Source: Pseudomonadota bacterium (lineage in GTDB: Bacteria > Pseudomonadota > Gammaproteobacteria > Burkholderiales > Thiobacillaceae). From it: 53,658 nt of DNA. The translations under genes were made by a program, and so were the position numbers. Position 1 is the stretch's first letter; the number at the start of each line of letters is the position of its first letter. Shown here one piece after another: positions 24,905-33,851 of the stretch. The notes under the pieces are model-generated. The model was not told where the DNA came from and made no database searches. It was given only the letters and a program-made list of their open reading frames with translations. The stretch lies in the NCBI GenBank assembly GCA_021802555.1, contig JAJZRU010000018.1, positions 1-53,658 of the forward strand, read 5' to 3'.

Positions 24905-25542
24905 GCCATGCGCGCCACCGCGGCGCCGATGAGCTGCCCCAGGCGCTCCAGGTAGAGCGTACCCATCTCGGGATAGAAGCGGCGCGGCTCCTCGGACGCC
25001 AGCACCAGCAGGCCGTGGGTGCCCCCGTCGCGCAGCGGGATGGTGGCGAAGGAGCGCAGATGCGGGGCGATCTCGCCGAACCAGGCGGCGGCCTCGGCAT
25101 AGGGCAGGGCGCCGCAGACCGGGCGGCGCTGGGTATCGACCTGGGCGCGCAATCCTTCGCTCACGGGGGCGCAGGCCGGCAGGTCCGCGGCGGGCTGCGC
25201 ATCCCACAGCCGCACCGCGCTGTGCGGCACGCCGAAGCCGTCCTGCAAATGGGTGTTGAGCGCGCCCAGCAAGGTGGCCAGGTCGGGCGCGGCCATCAGA
25301 GCCATGGCCAGACGATGCATTTTTTCCGATATGCCGTCGTTCTCCTCGCCGAACTGGATCAGTTCGGCGAGCTTGTTTTCCAACAGGCGCACCTTGTCGC
25401 GCAAGGCCATGACCTGGCGCTCGGTGATGGACACGGCGTGCGTGCCGTGCGGATGCGGGATGCGCAGCTCCGCCAGCAGTTCGGCATGCTGGTTGAAGAA
25501 CTCGGGATGCTGGCGCAGGTAATCGGCGATCTGTTCGGTCAT
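24901..25542 (-). CDS. DUF484 family protein (GAF-like)
   Basis: 213 aa. The start [22 protein letters not shown] and [23 protein letters not shown] are diagnostic for DUF484. The C-terminal half ([40 protein letters not shown]) has a GAF-like pattern. The DUF484-xerC pair is conserved in gamma- and betaproteobacteria; the biochemical role is unknown. It overlaps both neighbours by 4 bases. Confidence 0.94.
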   Translation of the reverse strand: MTEQIADYLRQHPEFFNQHAELLAELRIPHPHGTHAVSITERQVMALRDKVRLLENKLAELIQFGEENDGISEKMHRLAMALMAAPDLATLLGALNTHLQDGFGVPHSAVRLWDAQPAADLPACAPVSEGLRAQVDTQRRPVCGALPYAEAAAWFGEIAPHLRSFATIPLRDGGTHGLLVLASEEPRRFYPEMGTLYLERLGQLIGAAVARMA

Positions 25543-26399
25543 GGGAGCGTCGGGGAGGTTTGCAGGGTGGCTAAATCTGTCGTGCCTTCGAAAACGGTGA
25601 CGGCCGGCCCGGTCAGGAACACGGGGCTATCGGCGCCGGCCCAGCGCAGCGTGAGCAGGCCGCCGCGCGTGGCAATGTTAAGCGGGCTGTCCGCCCAGCC
25701 GTGCAAGATGGCCGTGACTGCGGCCGCGCAGGCGCCGGTACCGCAGGACAGCGTCTCGCCCGCGCCGCGCTCGTACACGCGCAGACGCAAACGGTGGCGA
25801 TCCACCACTTGCACGAAACCGGCATTCACCCGGCGCGGAAAGCGGGGATGGCTTTCGATGGCCGGCCCCAGGCGGGCCACGGGCGCGGTGTCCACATCCT
25901 CCACGCGCAGCACGGCATGCGGGTTGCCCATGGACAGGGCGGTGATGGCCAGGCGTTCGCCCGCCACGTCCAGATCGTAGAAGTCCGCACGCGCCGGCGC
26001 GTCGAAAGGAATCTCGGCAGGCGCGAAGCGCGGCGGCCCCATATCCACGGTGACGCGGCCGTCATCCTCCAGGCGCGGCACGATGATGCCGGAGCGGGTG
26101 ACGACGCGGATCTCGCGCTTGTCGGTGAGCCCCTGCTCGTGCACGAAGCGCGCGAAGCAGCGCGCACCGTTGCCGCACTGCTCCACCTCGCCGCCGTCGG
26201 CGTTGAAAATGCGATAGCGGAAGTCCGCCGCTGGGTCGTCGCTCGCCTCCACCAGCAGAAGCTGGTCGCAGCCCACGCCGAAATGGCGGTCGGCGATGGC
26301 GCGCACCTGAGCCGCGTCCAGCTGCACGCGCTGGCGCACGGCGTCGATGACGACGAAATCATTGCCCGCGCCATGCATCTTGCTGAATTTCAGCTTCAT
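25539..26399 (-). CDS. dapF: Diaminopimelate epimerase
   Basis: 286 aa. It converts LL- to meso-diaminopimelate for lysine and peptidoglycan synthesis. The two catalytic cysteines are in [13 protein letters not shown] and [28 protein letters not shown] is the conserved start. The ATG at 26399 was used because it overlaps the previous stop (ATGA) and begins at MKLKF; four extra residues are possible from 26411. The dapF-DUF484-xerC order is the classical one. Confidence 0.97.
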   Translation of the reverse strand: MKLKFSKMHGAGNDFVVIDAVRQRVQLDAAQVRAIADRHFGVGCDQLLLVEASDDPAADFRYRIFNADGGEVEQCGNGARCFARFVHEQGLTDKREIRVVTRSGIIVPRLEDDGRVTVDMGPPRFAPAEIPFDAPARADFYDLDVAGERLAITALSMGNPHAVLRVEDVDTAPVARLGPAIESHPRFPRRVNAGFVQVVDRHRLRLRVYERGAGETLSCGTGACAAAVTAILHGWADSPLNIATRGGLLTLRWAGADSPVFLTGPAVTVFEGTTDLATLQTSPTLP

Positions 26400-26815
26400 C
26401 TGCCGCACCACGCCGCGTAATCCTTGTACAGACAGCGGTCCATGACCACGAACATGCCCGCGTCACGCGCTCGCTCGGCCGCCGCCTCGTGCACCACGCC
26501 TTCTTGCAGCCAGAGCGCCGGCAGCTTGAGATTGATGCAGTCCTCGACCAGAGCCGGCACTTCGGCGGGCGTCCGGAACACGTCCACGACATCGACTGCG
26601 TAGGGGATGTCGGCAAGCCGGGCATAGGTCCGCTCGCCGAGGATCTCGCCCGCCGCCGGGCGCACCGGCACGATGCGCAGGCCCAGCTGCTGCAGGGCGC
26701 GGGCGACGAAATAGCTGGGGCGATCCGCCTTGGGCGAGAGCCCCGCCACAGCCACGGTCTTGAGGGAGGAAAAAAAAGCATCCAACTCGCGCGCCCCCGG
26801 GTTGCAAAAACTCAC
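26396..26815 (-). CDS. CoA-binding domain protein (YccU-like)
   Basis: 139 aa with a GTG start at 26815 overlapping the GNAT gene stop (GTGA). [25 protein letters not shown] is the Rossmann-like CoA-binding signature; [18 protein letters not shown] and [15 protein letters not shown] follow as in YccU/succinyl-CoA-ligase-like small proteins. The terminal [12 protein letters not shown] is the conserved end. The metabolic role is unknown. Confidence 0.92.
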   Translation of the reverse strand: MSFCNPGARELDAFFSSLKTVAVAGLSPKADRPSYFVARALQQLGLRIVPVRPAAGEILGERTYARLADIPYAVDVVDVFRTPAEVPALVEDCINLKLPALWLQEGVVHEAAAERARDAGMFVVMDRCLYKDYAAWCGR

Positions 26816-27312
26816 AAGATTTTTTCCAGCTGATAATCGTCCATGATAAACCCGCCGCCGATGTCTTCCACCACCGCAACCGCAGCGCCGAAGCCATAGC
26901 GGGCATAGGCGGCAAGCGCTTGGGCGTTGGCCTTGTTGGTGCGCACGACGAGCCGGCTGGCGCCCCAGGCGCGCGCGCTGTCTTCCGCCGCGGCCAGCAG
27001 GGCGCGCCCGAGGCCCCGGCGCTGGCGCTCGGGCGCCACATAGAGCTTGTCCAGCTTGGCGCGCTGCGCATCCTCGCGGTACACGTGCGCGTAACCGACG
27101 AGCCCTGGCCCGGCGGCGGCCACCAGCCAGCGCTGCATGGGATCCTCGATCTGGGCGGCGATGAGCTGCGGGCGGTAGCGCTGCGCGAGCATGTAGTCGA
27201 TCTGGGCCGGGCTGATCATGCCCGCATAGTGCGCGCGCCAGATGCGCGCGGCCAGCGCCGCCAAGGCGGCAATTTCGCCCGCGGCGAGCGGGCGAATCGA
27301 CGGCTCAGACAT
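26812..27312 (-). CDS. GNAT-family N-acetyltransferase
   Basis: 166 aa GNAT protein. The acetyl-CoA loop is APERQRRGLGRALLAAAED and the end is AYARYGFGAAVAVVEDIGGGFIMDDYQLEK, a common pattern in small GNATs. The substrate is unknown. It overlaps the upstream acyltransferase by 8 bases and the CoA-binding gene by 4, so it is in the middle of a translationally coupled operon. Confidence 0.9.
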   Translation of the reverse strand: MSEPSIRPLAAGEIAALAALAARIWRAHYAGMISPAQIDYMLAQRYRPQLIAAQIEDPMQRWLVAAAGPGLVGYAHVYREDAQRAKLDKLYVAPERQRRGLGRALLAAAEDSARAWGASRLVVRTNKANAQALAAYARYGFGAAVAVVEDIGGGFIMDDYQLEKIL

Positions 27313-28168
27313 AAAAACCCGCCTCGCCCGGGGGGCGCGTCTTGAAGCGCCGATGCATCCAGAAATACTGTTCCGGCAGTTCGCGCGCGCGCGCCTCGAT
27401 GAAAGCGTTCATGCGCGCCGCGTCGGCCGCGACGCTCGCGCCCGGAAAATCTTCCCAGGCCGGATAGGCGCGCAGCACGTAGCCCCCGCGCGTCTGGCGC
27501 GTGACCACGGGCACCACCTGCGCGCCGGCGATGCGCGCCAGGCGCGGCAGGGCGTCCACGGTGGCGGCGGCGATGCCGAAAAAAGGCGCGAACAACGTCC
27601 CCTGGCGGCCCTGGTCCTGATCCGGCAGATAGTAGAAAGGCAGCCCGTGCTTCAACTCGCGTATGACCGGTTTGATGCCTTCGTGGCGCGAATACAGATG
27701 CACTTCGTTGAAGCGCGTGCGCGAGCGCAGCAGCATCTTGTGGAAGGCCGCATTCTTGGGCCGGCTGTACATGGACACCACGGGGGAATCCAGCGACAGG
27801 CGCAACCCGCCCATGTCCAGGCCGACGAAGTGGGGGGCCAGCCAGATCACCGGGCGCGTGCCGTCGCCGCGCAGCAGATGTGCATCCTCCACATGCACCA
27901 GAGTGCGCACGCGCGCCGCCGAACCCCACCACAGGATGCCGGTCTCGAAAGCCGCGCGCACTGTCGCGCGGTAGTTGGCGCGCAAAAGGCGTAGCCGCGC
28001 TGCTGCCGACAGCTCCGGAAAACAGCGCGCGAGATTGACGGCGACGATGCGGCGGCGCTTGCCCGGCAGATACGACAGCAGGCCGCCCAAGGCACTGCCC
28101 AGGGCCGCCAGTACGGGCCGCGGCAGCCAGTGCAGCAGCCACAGCAGGGCGATGGCCAGGCGCGTCAC
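27305..28168 (-). CDS. LpxL/HtrB-type lysophospholipid acyltransferase (second of pair)
   Basis: 287 aa with a GTG start at 28168. An N-terminal membrane helix (IALLWLLHWLPRPVLAALGSALGGLL) and the catalytic H-x4-D in WLAPHFVGLDMGG (His113, Asp118) place it in the lipid A secondary acyltransferase family. YYLPDQDQG is a further conserved motif. It should transfer a secondary acyl chain to Kdo2-lipid A at the inner membrane. The preceding gene is a paralogue; together they may add the two secondary chains. Confidence 0.92.
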   Translation of the reverse strand: MTRLAIALLWLLHWLPRPVLAALGSALGGLLSYLPGKRRRIVAVNLARCFPELSAAARLRLLRANYRATVRAAFETGILWWGSAARVRTLVHVEDAHLLRGDGTRPVIWLAPHFVGLDMGGLRLSLDSPVVSMYSRPKNAAFHKMLLRSRTRFNEVHLYSRHEGIKPVIRELKHGLPFYYLPDQDQGRQGTLFAPFFGIAAATVDALPRLARIAGAQVVPVVTRQTRGGYVLRAYPAWEDFPGASVAADAARMNAFIEARARELPEQYFWMHRRFKTRPPGEAGFYV

Positions 28169-29025
28169 GCGGCGGCCTCCGGCGGCGGCGCGCCGCCCGG
28201 CCGCTTGTAGCGGTTATAGCTCCAGAAATACTGCGCCGGAAAGCGCCGCACCGCTTCCTCGATGGCGCGGTTGAGCGTCGCGGCAGCGGCGGCGAGATCG
28301 TCGCCGGGGGCCGGCAGGCGGCTCACGTGGATGACGTAGCCGCGCCCCCAGGACAGGCGCTCGGCCACCCCAAGGATGAGGGGCGCCCCGGTCCTCTGCG
28401 CCAGAGTCAGCGGCAGCACCGGGGTGTAGGCCGGCCGGCCGAAGAAAGGCGCCCAGGCGCCCTCGCCCTTGCTGGCCACCTGATCGGGCAGGATGCCCGC
28501 CGACTCGCCGCGCTTGAGCGCCTTGTAGATAGCGCGCACGCCCAGCGCGTTGGCCGGCATCATGCGCACCCCGCCGCGCTCGCGCCCGATCCGCTGCAGT
28601 TCGTTGATCCAGGCACGGCGGTGCGGCTTGTACAGCGCCGTGATGGGCCCGCGTGCGCCATAGCAAAGGCTGGTCAGCTCGAAGGCCCCGATGTGCGGCG
28701 ACATGAGGATGGCGCCGCGCCCTTCGGCGAGCGCGGCATCGAGCGCCTCGCGGCCGCGCACCTCGCGCACCAGCGCCAGGGTGCCGGGGTAAGGCCGGAA
28801 CCACAGCGCCGGCAGTTCGGTCAGGGTTTTGCCCATTTCGGCCACGGCGCGGCGCGTCAGCCGGCCGCAGGCGGCGCCCTGGCACAGGCCGCTTTGCCGG
28901 ATCTGCCGGCGCATGCGCGCGCGGTGGCGCCCGGGGGAGAAATAGATCGCCCAGCCCAACAGGATGCCTGCGCCGTGCAAAAGCGGCAGCGGTAACAGGG
29001 CGAGCAGCTGCAGGAGGCGGCGCAT
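28165..29025 (-). CDS. LpxL/HtrB-type lysophospholipid acyltransferase (first of pair)
   Basis: 286 aa. The N-terminal helix is LLQLLALLPLPLLHGAGILLGWAIYF, and the catalytic H-x4-E is in MSPHIGAFELTS (His111, Glu116). ILPDQVASKGEGAWAPFFGRPAYT is the conserved middle motif. It is probably a lipid A secondary acyltransferase. It is the first gene of a seven-gene overlapping operon; its ATG at 29025 is immediately beside the metK -35 box on the opposite strand, so the two divergent promoters must overlap. Confidence 0.92.
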   Translation of the reverse strand: MRRLLQLLALLPLPLLHGAGILLGWAIYFSPGRHRARMRRQIRQSGLCQGAACGRLTRRAVAEMGKTLTELPALWFRPYPGTLALVREVRGREALDAALAEGRGAILMSPHIGAFELTSLCYGARGPITALYKPHRRAWINELQRIGRERGGVRMMPANALGVRAIYKALKRGESAGILPDQVASKGEGAWAPFFGRPAYTPVLPLTLAQRTGAPLILGVAERLSWGRGYVIHVSRLPAPGDDLAAAAATLNRAIEEAVRRFPAQYFWSYNRYKRPGGAPPPEAAA

Positions 29026-29026
29026 G

Positions 29027-29055
29027 TTGACGTGAGGGGACAGGCGTTGTTAGAT
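29027..29055 (+). promoter_or_regulatory. Sigma-70 promoter of metK
   Basis: TTGACG (29027-29032), a 17-base spacer, then TTAGAT (29050-29055). This is a close match to the sigma-70 consensus with ideal spacing. Transcription from about 29062 would give a leader of roughly 118 bases. Confidence 0.75.
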
Positions 29056-29061
29056 TACGTT

Positions 29062-29179
29062 CGTTTTCGCCGCCGTGTTAACGAGACAACTTGCGGGCGG
29101 ATTACAAATACTGCTAAAGCGTCGCCGCTCTCACCCCCGGACCGGTCGCGCTGCAACGGTCGGGGACAGGAGCAAATTC
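29062..29179 (+). other. Structured metK 5' leader, possible regulatory RNA
   Basis: The leader contains an imperfect inverted repeat near its end: CCCCGGACCG (about 29135-29144) pairs with CGGTCGGGG (29157-29165). The loop holds GCGCTGCAACGG (29148-29159). That 12-base string equals a core segment of SAH riboswitches as I remember them, but the flanking GAGGA and CAGGCTCG parts are not found in place. The 3' arm ends just before the ACAGGAG ribosome site, so folding could affect initiation. It is not a confident riboswitch call. Confidence 0.35.
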
Positions 29180-30343
29180 ATGCAGGAATACATTTTCACT
29201 TCCGAGTCGGTATCGGAGGGCCATCCCGACAAGATGGCCGACCAGATCTCGGACGCGGTGCTGGACGCGATTCTAACCCAGGACAAACACGCTCGCGTCG
29301 CCTGCGAAACCCTGCTCACCACCGGCCTGGTGGTCATCGCCGGCGAAATCACCACGGACGCGGTGGTCGATTACAACCAGGTCGCGCGCCAGACCATCAA
29401 GCGCATCGGCTACGACAGCTCGGACATCGGCTTCGACTACCACACCTGCGCGGTGATGACGGCCGTCGGCAAGCAGTCCCCCGACATCGCCCAGGGCGTC
29501 AACGAGGGCGAAGGGCTGTTCCTGGACCAGGGCGCCGGCGACCAGGGCCTCATGTTCGGCTACGCCTGCGACGAGACGGACGTCCTCATGCCGCTCCCCA
29601 TCTATCTCGCGCATCGCCTGACCCAGCGCCAGGCCGAGCTGCGCAAGGACGGCCGCCTGCCGTGGCTGCGCCCGGACGCCAAGTCCCAGGTTTCGGTGCG
29701 CTATGTGGAAGGCCGCCCGCAGCACATCGAAACCGTGGTGCTTTCCACCCAGCACCATCCGGAAATTTCCCACAGCCAGCTGACCGAAGCCGTCATCGAG
29801 GAAGTCGTCAAGCCGGTGCTGCCCAAGGAGATGCTGGCCCCCGATCTGCGCTACCTGGTCAATCCCACCGGCCGCTTCGTGATCGGCGGGCCCATGGGCG
29901 ACGCCGGCCTGACCGGGCGCAAGATCATCGTCGACAGTTACGGCGGCAGCGCGCCGCATGGCGGCGGCGCCTTTTCGGGCAAGGACCCCTCCAAAGTGGA
30001 CCGCTCGGCCGCCTATGCTGCGCGCTACGTGGCCAAGAACATCGTCGCCGCCGGCCTGGCGCGCAAATGCCAGGTGCAGGTAGCCTACGCCATCGGCGTG
30101 GCCAAGCCGGTGTCGCTGCTGGTGGAAACCTTCGGCACCGGCAAGCTTCCGGAGCACCGCATCGTCTCCCTGGTGGAAAAGCATTTCGACCTGCGCCCCA
30201 AGGGCATCATCCACATGCTCGACCTGCTGCGTCCCATCTATACCCGCACCGCGAGCTACGGCCATTTCGGCCGCGATGAGCCCGAGTTCACCTGGGAGCG
30301 CACCGACAAGGCCGCCGCCCTGCGCGCCGACGCCGGGCTGTAA
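29180..30343 (+). CDS. metK: S-adenosylmethionine synthetase
   Basis: 387 aa, the normal length. It makes SAM from methionine and ATP. Signatures are [20 protein letters not shown] at the N-terminus, [12 protein letters not shown] (ATP site) and [19 protein letters not shown] (P-loop-like). The ATG at 29180, preceded by ACAGGAG, starts at [10 protein letters not shown]; an upstream in-frame extension to 29075 is the leader and is not coding. It is a single gene between divergent and convergent minus-strand operons. Confidence 0.97.
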   Translation: MQEYIFTSESVSEGHPDKMADQISDAVLDAILTQDKHARVACETLLTTGLVVIAGEITTDAVVDYNQVARQTIKRIGYDSSDIGFDYHTCAVMTAVGKQSPDIAQGVNEGEGLFLDQGAGDQGLMFGYACDETDVLMPLPIYLAHRLTQRQAELRKDGRLPWLRPDAKSQVSVRYVEGRPQHIETVVLSTQHHPEISHSQLTEAVIEEVVKPVLPKEMLAPDLRYLVNPTGRFVIGGPMGDAGLTGRKIIVDSYGGSAPHGGGAFSGKDPSKVDRSAAYAARYVAKNIVAAGLARKCQVQVAYAIGVAKPVSLLVETFGTGKLPEHRIVSLVEKHFDLRPKGIIHMLDLLRPIYTRTASYGHFGRDEPEFTWERTDKAAALRADAGL

Positions 30344-30404
30344 ACCTGGCGAAGCTCCCCGGGAAGGGATAGGAGCGGGGGCATGGTATGCGTATGGGAG
30401 ACGG

Positions 30405-31025
30405 TCAGCGCGCGGGCGCGCCGGCCGCCAGCTGCGCGAGCCATTGCGTGAGCTGGTCCAGCAGCTGCGCCGTCGCGGCATCGAAGGCGGCATGGGCGCC
30501 GGCGGCATCGTAGCTCGGGCAGGGCGCGCTCACGCGGAAGATTTTCTCCCCCACCGCGCGATTGCCGGCCAGCTCCACCACGCGCGCCTGCAATACGATG
30601 CGCACCTCGCCGGGCGGCTTTTCCGCCGCGTGGTAGAAGTCCAGCAGATGGGCGTCGAGCACCCAGTTGCCGCGCAGATTGCCGCCCAGGCCGGCGGCAT
30701 GTGCGAAGAGCTTCTCGCGTTCCAGGCGCAGCAGGATCAGGCGCGTGAGGCGCTGGGCCGGCGGCTCGGTCCAGCGCGCGTACTGGTAATAGGCGCGCGT
30801 GCCCGGCGTGCGGCTGAACACCAGGGCGTCGTTCTGGTAGAAGCCCGCGGCCTGCACCGGCATCACCAGCAGGGTGCGCGGGTCGGGCGCGGCGGCCGGC
30901 ACGATATGTGCGGCATCGTCGAGGACGTAATGCACCACCGGCGGCTGCTCGGCGCCGCCCAGATTGACGCAGCCGCCCAGCAGCAGGCCCGGCAGCAGCC
31001 GGGCCAGTCGGAGCCATGCCTTCAT
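30405..31025 (-). CDS. ABC-type transport auxiliary lipoprotein (PqiC-like)
   Basis: 206 aa. The lipoprotein signal LPGLLLGGCVNLGG has the lipobox Cys near 19. The rest fits the ABC-type transport auxiliary lipoprotein family (HYVLDD, LLVMPVQAAGFYQNDALVFSR, YYQYARWTEPPAQRL). It is the outer-membrane-anchored partner of Mla/Pqi-type lipid transporters. The ATG overlaps the MlaD-like stop (ATGA). It is the last gene of the operon. Confidence 0.88.
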   Translation of the reverse strand: MKAWLRLARLLPGLLLGGCVNLGGAEQPPVVHYVLDDAAHIVPAAAPDPRTLLVMPVQAAGFYQNDALVFSRTPGTRAYYQYARWTEPPAQRLTRLILLRLEREKLFAHAAGLGGNLRGNWVLDAHLLDFYHAAEKPPGEVRIVLQARVVELAGNRAVGEKIFRVSAPCPSYDAAGAHAAFDAATAQLLDQLTQWLAQLAAGAPAR

Positions 31026-31960
31026 GGCGCCTTCTCCCCCGGCCCCAGCATCTTGGGATTGGGGCCGAAAACGAGGCTGCGCGGATTGGCGTAGCCCTGG
31101 CTGACGTTGGAAAGCGTGCTCGATGCATCCAGCACGCCGCGTGAAAGGCTGCTGAATTCGAGCATGCCGTTGTCGGAGAGCATCTGCAGCTTGAGCGAGA
31201 GGCCGTTGGTCTGGCGCTGCAGATTGGCAAGCGCCGCATCGGTCTGGCGCAGGGTGGCGCCGGCGCCCTGAGCCACGCTGGCGAAGCTCGCCCCGGTCTG
31301 ATCGACCACCTGGCTGACATGCGCCGCGGCGTTGTTGAAAGTGGCCGCAGCCTGCTGCACCGAGTCCAGCGTGGCGCCGATCTGGCGGCGGTCGTGCGCC
31401 AGCGAGGCGGTGACGAGGTTGAGGTTGTGCAAGGTCTGATCGACGTTCAGGCGGTTCCGGTCGCTCAGCATGTCGTTCAGCTTGGCCAGCACCTGGGCGC
31501 CGTTTTCCGACAGCTTGGACAAGGCGGTCGCCACCTTGTCCAGATCGGAGCGCCCCTCGGCGATGACCGGATAGGGCTGCCCGGGCGTGCGCAGCAGCAG
31601 CGGCTCGGGCTTGTTGGGGTTGACCACCTCGATGGAAGCAAGCCCGGTGACGATGTTGCGCTCCACATAGGCCTGCGCGCCCTCGCGGATGGGCGTGCCC
31701 TCGCGCACGTCCAGGAGCACTTCCACGGCATCGTTGCGCGCGAAGCTGTAGCTCTGCACCTTGCCCACCTTGACGCCCCTCAGGCGCACCGGACTGTCGA
31801 CGTTGAGCCCGTCCATGGACTGATGCTGGAAATACACCGCGTAGCGGAGGTAGTCGTAGCCGCGGGCGCCGCCCACCAGCCAGACGACGACGGCGCCCAG
31901 GGCGAGCACCACCGCCATCACCAGCACGCCGACCAGGGTATAACGCGCTTCCGCTTCCAT
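31022..31960 (-). CDS. MlaD-family (MCE domain) lipid-transport protein
   Basis: 312 aa. An N-terminal anchor (TLVGVLVMAVVLALGAVVVWLVG) is followed by one MCE domain (YAVYFQHQSMDGLNVDSPVRLRGVKVGKV) and a long helical C-terminus rich in Gln, Ala and Asn. This is longer than E. coli MlaD and closer to the PqiB/MlaD-like proteins with coiled-coil tails. It would form a periplasmic hexamer that shuttles phospholipid. ATG at 31960 was preferred to the adjacent GTG at 31963. Confidence 0.9.
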   Translation of the reverse strand: MEAEARYTLVGVLVMAVVLALGAVVVWLVGGARGYDYLRYAVYFQHQSMDGLNVDSPVRLRGVKVGKVQSYSFARNDAVEVLLDVREGTPIREGAQAYVERNIVTGLASIEVVNPNKPEPLLLRTPGQPYPVIAEGRSDLDKVATALSKLSENGAQVLAKLNDMLSDRNRLNVDQTLHNLNLVTASLAHDRRQIGATLDSVQQAAATFNNAAAHVSQVVDQTGASFASVAQGAGATLRQTDAALANLQRQTNGLSLKLQMLSDNGMLEFSSLSRGVLDASSTLSNVSQGYANPRSLVFGPNPKMLGPGEKAP

Positions 31961-31972
31961 CACCTGAACCTG

Positions 31973-32737
31973 TCACGCCTCCAGTGTGCTGCGGGCGGCA
32001 AAGTAGTCCCGTATCCACGGGTCGTCGATGCGGCGGATGTCCGCCAGCGTGCCTTGGCCGAGCAGCTTGCCCCGTCCCAGCACCACGACTTCGTCGCAAA
32101 TGCCCAGCAGTGTATCCAAGTCGTGCGTCACCAGAAAGACCGAGATCCCCAGGTTGTCGCACAGGCTGCGCACCAGGCGGTCGAAAGCGCGCGCCGCAAT
32201 GGGATCGAGCCCCGAGGTCGGTTCGTCGAGAAACAGCAGCTCGGGATCCAAAGCCAGGGCGCGCGCCAGCGCCGCGCGCTTGCGCATGCCGCCGGACAGT
32301 TCGTTGGGCAGCTTGTCCGCCGCGCTCGCGGGCAGGTCGGCCAAGGCAATTTTCAGGCGCGCCACCTCCCGGCGCCCGGGCTTGGCCAGCCGAGTGTGCT
32401 CCTCCAGCGGCGCCATGACGTTCTGCGCCACGGTCAGCGAGGAGAACAACGCGCCGTCCTGGAACAGCATGCCCACGCGCCGGCGCAAACGATTGAGATC
32501 GTCTTCCGGCAGCGCCCACACCTCCTCGCCGAACAGCCGGACCGAGCCCGCAGCCGGCCGCAGCAGGCCGATGATCACCTTGAGCAGCACCGATTTGCCG
32601 CTGCCGCTGCCGCCGATGAGCGCTACCACCTTGCCCCCCGGCACGGCGAAGCTCACGCCGTCATGGATGGCCGCGCCGCCCAGGCGCGTGACGAGACCGC
32701 GCACTTCGATGACGGGGGCCGCGGCGCCGGCATCCAT
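31973..32737 (-). CDS. MlaF-like lipid-transport ABC ATPase
   Basis: 254 aa. Walker A is GGSGSGKS at residues 42-49, followed by LFQDGALFSSLTVAQNVMAPL, the MlaF-type Q-loop. The signature is LSGGMRKRAALARALALDP and Walker [14 protein letters not shown]. The H-loop is in VTHDLDTLLGICD. It powers the MCE-type transporter with the MlaE-like permease directly upstream (1-base gap). Confidence 0.95.
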   Translation of the reverse strand: MDAGAAAPVIEVRGLVTRLGGAAIHDGVSFAVPGGKVVALIGGSGSGKSVLLKVIIGLLRPAAGSVRLFGEEVWALPEDDLNRLRRRVGMLFQDGALFSSLTVAQNVMAPLEEHTRLAKPGRREVARLKIALADLPASAADKLPNELSGGMRKRAALARALALDPELLFLDEPTSGLDPIAARAFDRLVRSLCDNLGISVFLVTHDLDTLLGICDEVVVLGRGKLLGQGTLADIRRIDDPWIRDYFAARSTLEA

Positions 32738-32738
32738 G

Positions 32739-33851
32739 TCAGATCCCCAGCCGCACCTGCAGGATGGCGAACAGCGCGTCGAGCAGGATCACCGAGACGA
32801 TGCTCTGCACCACCGTGGAGGTGGTGGCGAAACCCACCGCGCGTGCGTCGCGCGCCACGACCAAGCCCATGCGGCAGGCGATGAGGCCGATGAACAGCGC
32901 GAACACCGGCGCCTTGACGATGCCCACCAGAAAGGTGTCCGTGGTGAGCACCGAACTCAGGCGGTCGAAGAACAGGGTGTAGCCGATGTCGAGCTGGCCG
33001 CGGACGGTGAACATGCCACCCAGCAGCCCGGCGACGTCGCCGACGAACACCAGCAGCGGCAACGCCAGCAGGAGCGCCAGGATGCGCGGCGTGACCAGCA
33101 CGTCGAAAGGCGACAGGCCCTGCACGGCAATGGCGTCGATTTCCTCTGTGACCTTCATGGTGCCCAGCTGCGCCGTCATGGCCGCCCCCGAGCGTCCCGC
33201 CACCAGGATGGCGACGATGACCGGCGACAGCTCGCGGCACACCGCCAGCGTGACGCCGTCGACGACGAAGATGTTGGCGCCGTACTGGCGCGCCTGGAAA
33301 CCCAGCAGATAGGCGAACACCACGCCCAGCAGAAAGACCATGGCAACCACCAGCGGGATGGCATCGACGAATACCGCCTGCAATTGCACCACCCATTCGC
33401 GCACGCGGAAGCGGCGCGGGTGCGCCAGCAGGCGTGCCGCCTCCACGGCAAACCGGCCGAGAAACGCGAGCAGCCCGAGCAGATGGATGCGCGTCTGTTC
33501 CGCTCCATAGCCCAGGCGATGGAGCAGGCCCGGCGCCGGGCGGAGCGCCGGCGCGCCCTCCTGCGGCCAACGCTCCGCCACCAGCCGCAGCACGCCCAGT
33601 TGGCGCGCGTCGAAACCCTCGTAGCGCAGCGCGCCGGGGTCGATGCCGGCAGCCTTGAGGCGCTGCAGCAGCGCATAGGCGCCGCTCGTATCCAGGGCCG
33701 TCAGCGCGCTGCCGTCCAGCACGGCCTCGCGCCAGGCGCCCGCGGGCACGGCGGGCGCCAGGAACGGATCGCCGCCGCCCAAGCTCCACGCCCCGCCCAC
33801 CGCGAGGCGCCCGCTGGCCGCATCACCGGTGAGCCGCGGCGTCTCGCCCAC
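32739..33851 (-). CDS. STAS-MlaE fusion, lipid-transport ABC permease
   Basis: 370 aa. Residues about 1-105 resemble a STAS domain (GSALTALDTSGAYALLQRLK), and the rest is an MlaE permease with VQLQAVFVDAIPLVVAMVFLLGVVFAYL, RSGAAMTAQLGTMKVTEEIDA (coupling helix) and a hydrophobic end. In E. coli the STAS protein MlaB is separate; here it is fused to the permease, a known arrangement. The start codon is GTG at 33851, immediately after the metA stop codon, so translation is probably coupled to metA. Confidence 0.9.
   Translation of the reverse strand: MGETPRLTGDAASGRLAVGGAWSLGGGDPFLAPAVPAGAWREAVLDGSALTALDTSGAYALLQRLKAAGIDPGALRYEGFDARQLGVLRLVAERWPQEGAPALRPAPGLLHRLGYGAEQTRIHLLGLLAFLGRFAVEAARLLAHPRRFRVREWVVQLQAVFVDAIPLVVAMVFLLGVVFAYLLGFQARQYGANIFVVDGVTLAVCRELSPVIVAILVAGRSGAAMTAQLGTMKVTEEIDAIAVQGLSPFDVLVTPRILALLLALPLLVFVGDVAGLLGGMFTVRGQLDIGYTLFFDRLSSVLTTDTFLVGIVKAPVFALFIGLIACRMGLVVARDARAVGFATTSTVVQSIVSVILLDALFAILQVRLGI

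Noticed and set aside
29130-29179. Confident SAH riboswitch before metK
   Set aside because: Only the GCGCTGCAACGG core matches; the flanking GAGGA and CAGGCTCG partners are absent, so it is reported only as a possible leader RNA.
30405-32519. 704-aa minus-strand frame that would fuse the lipoprotein to upstream sequence
   Set aside because: Residues before position 31025 are the wrong frame of the MlaD- and MlaF-like genes; the lipoprotein signal starts at 31025.
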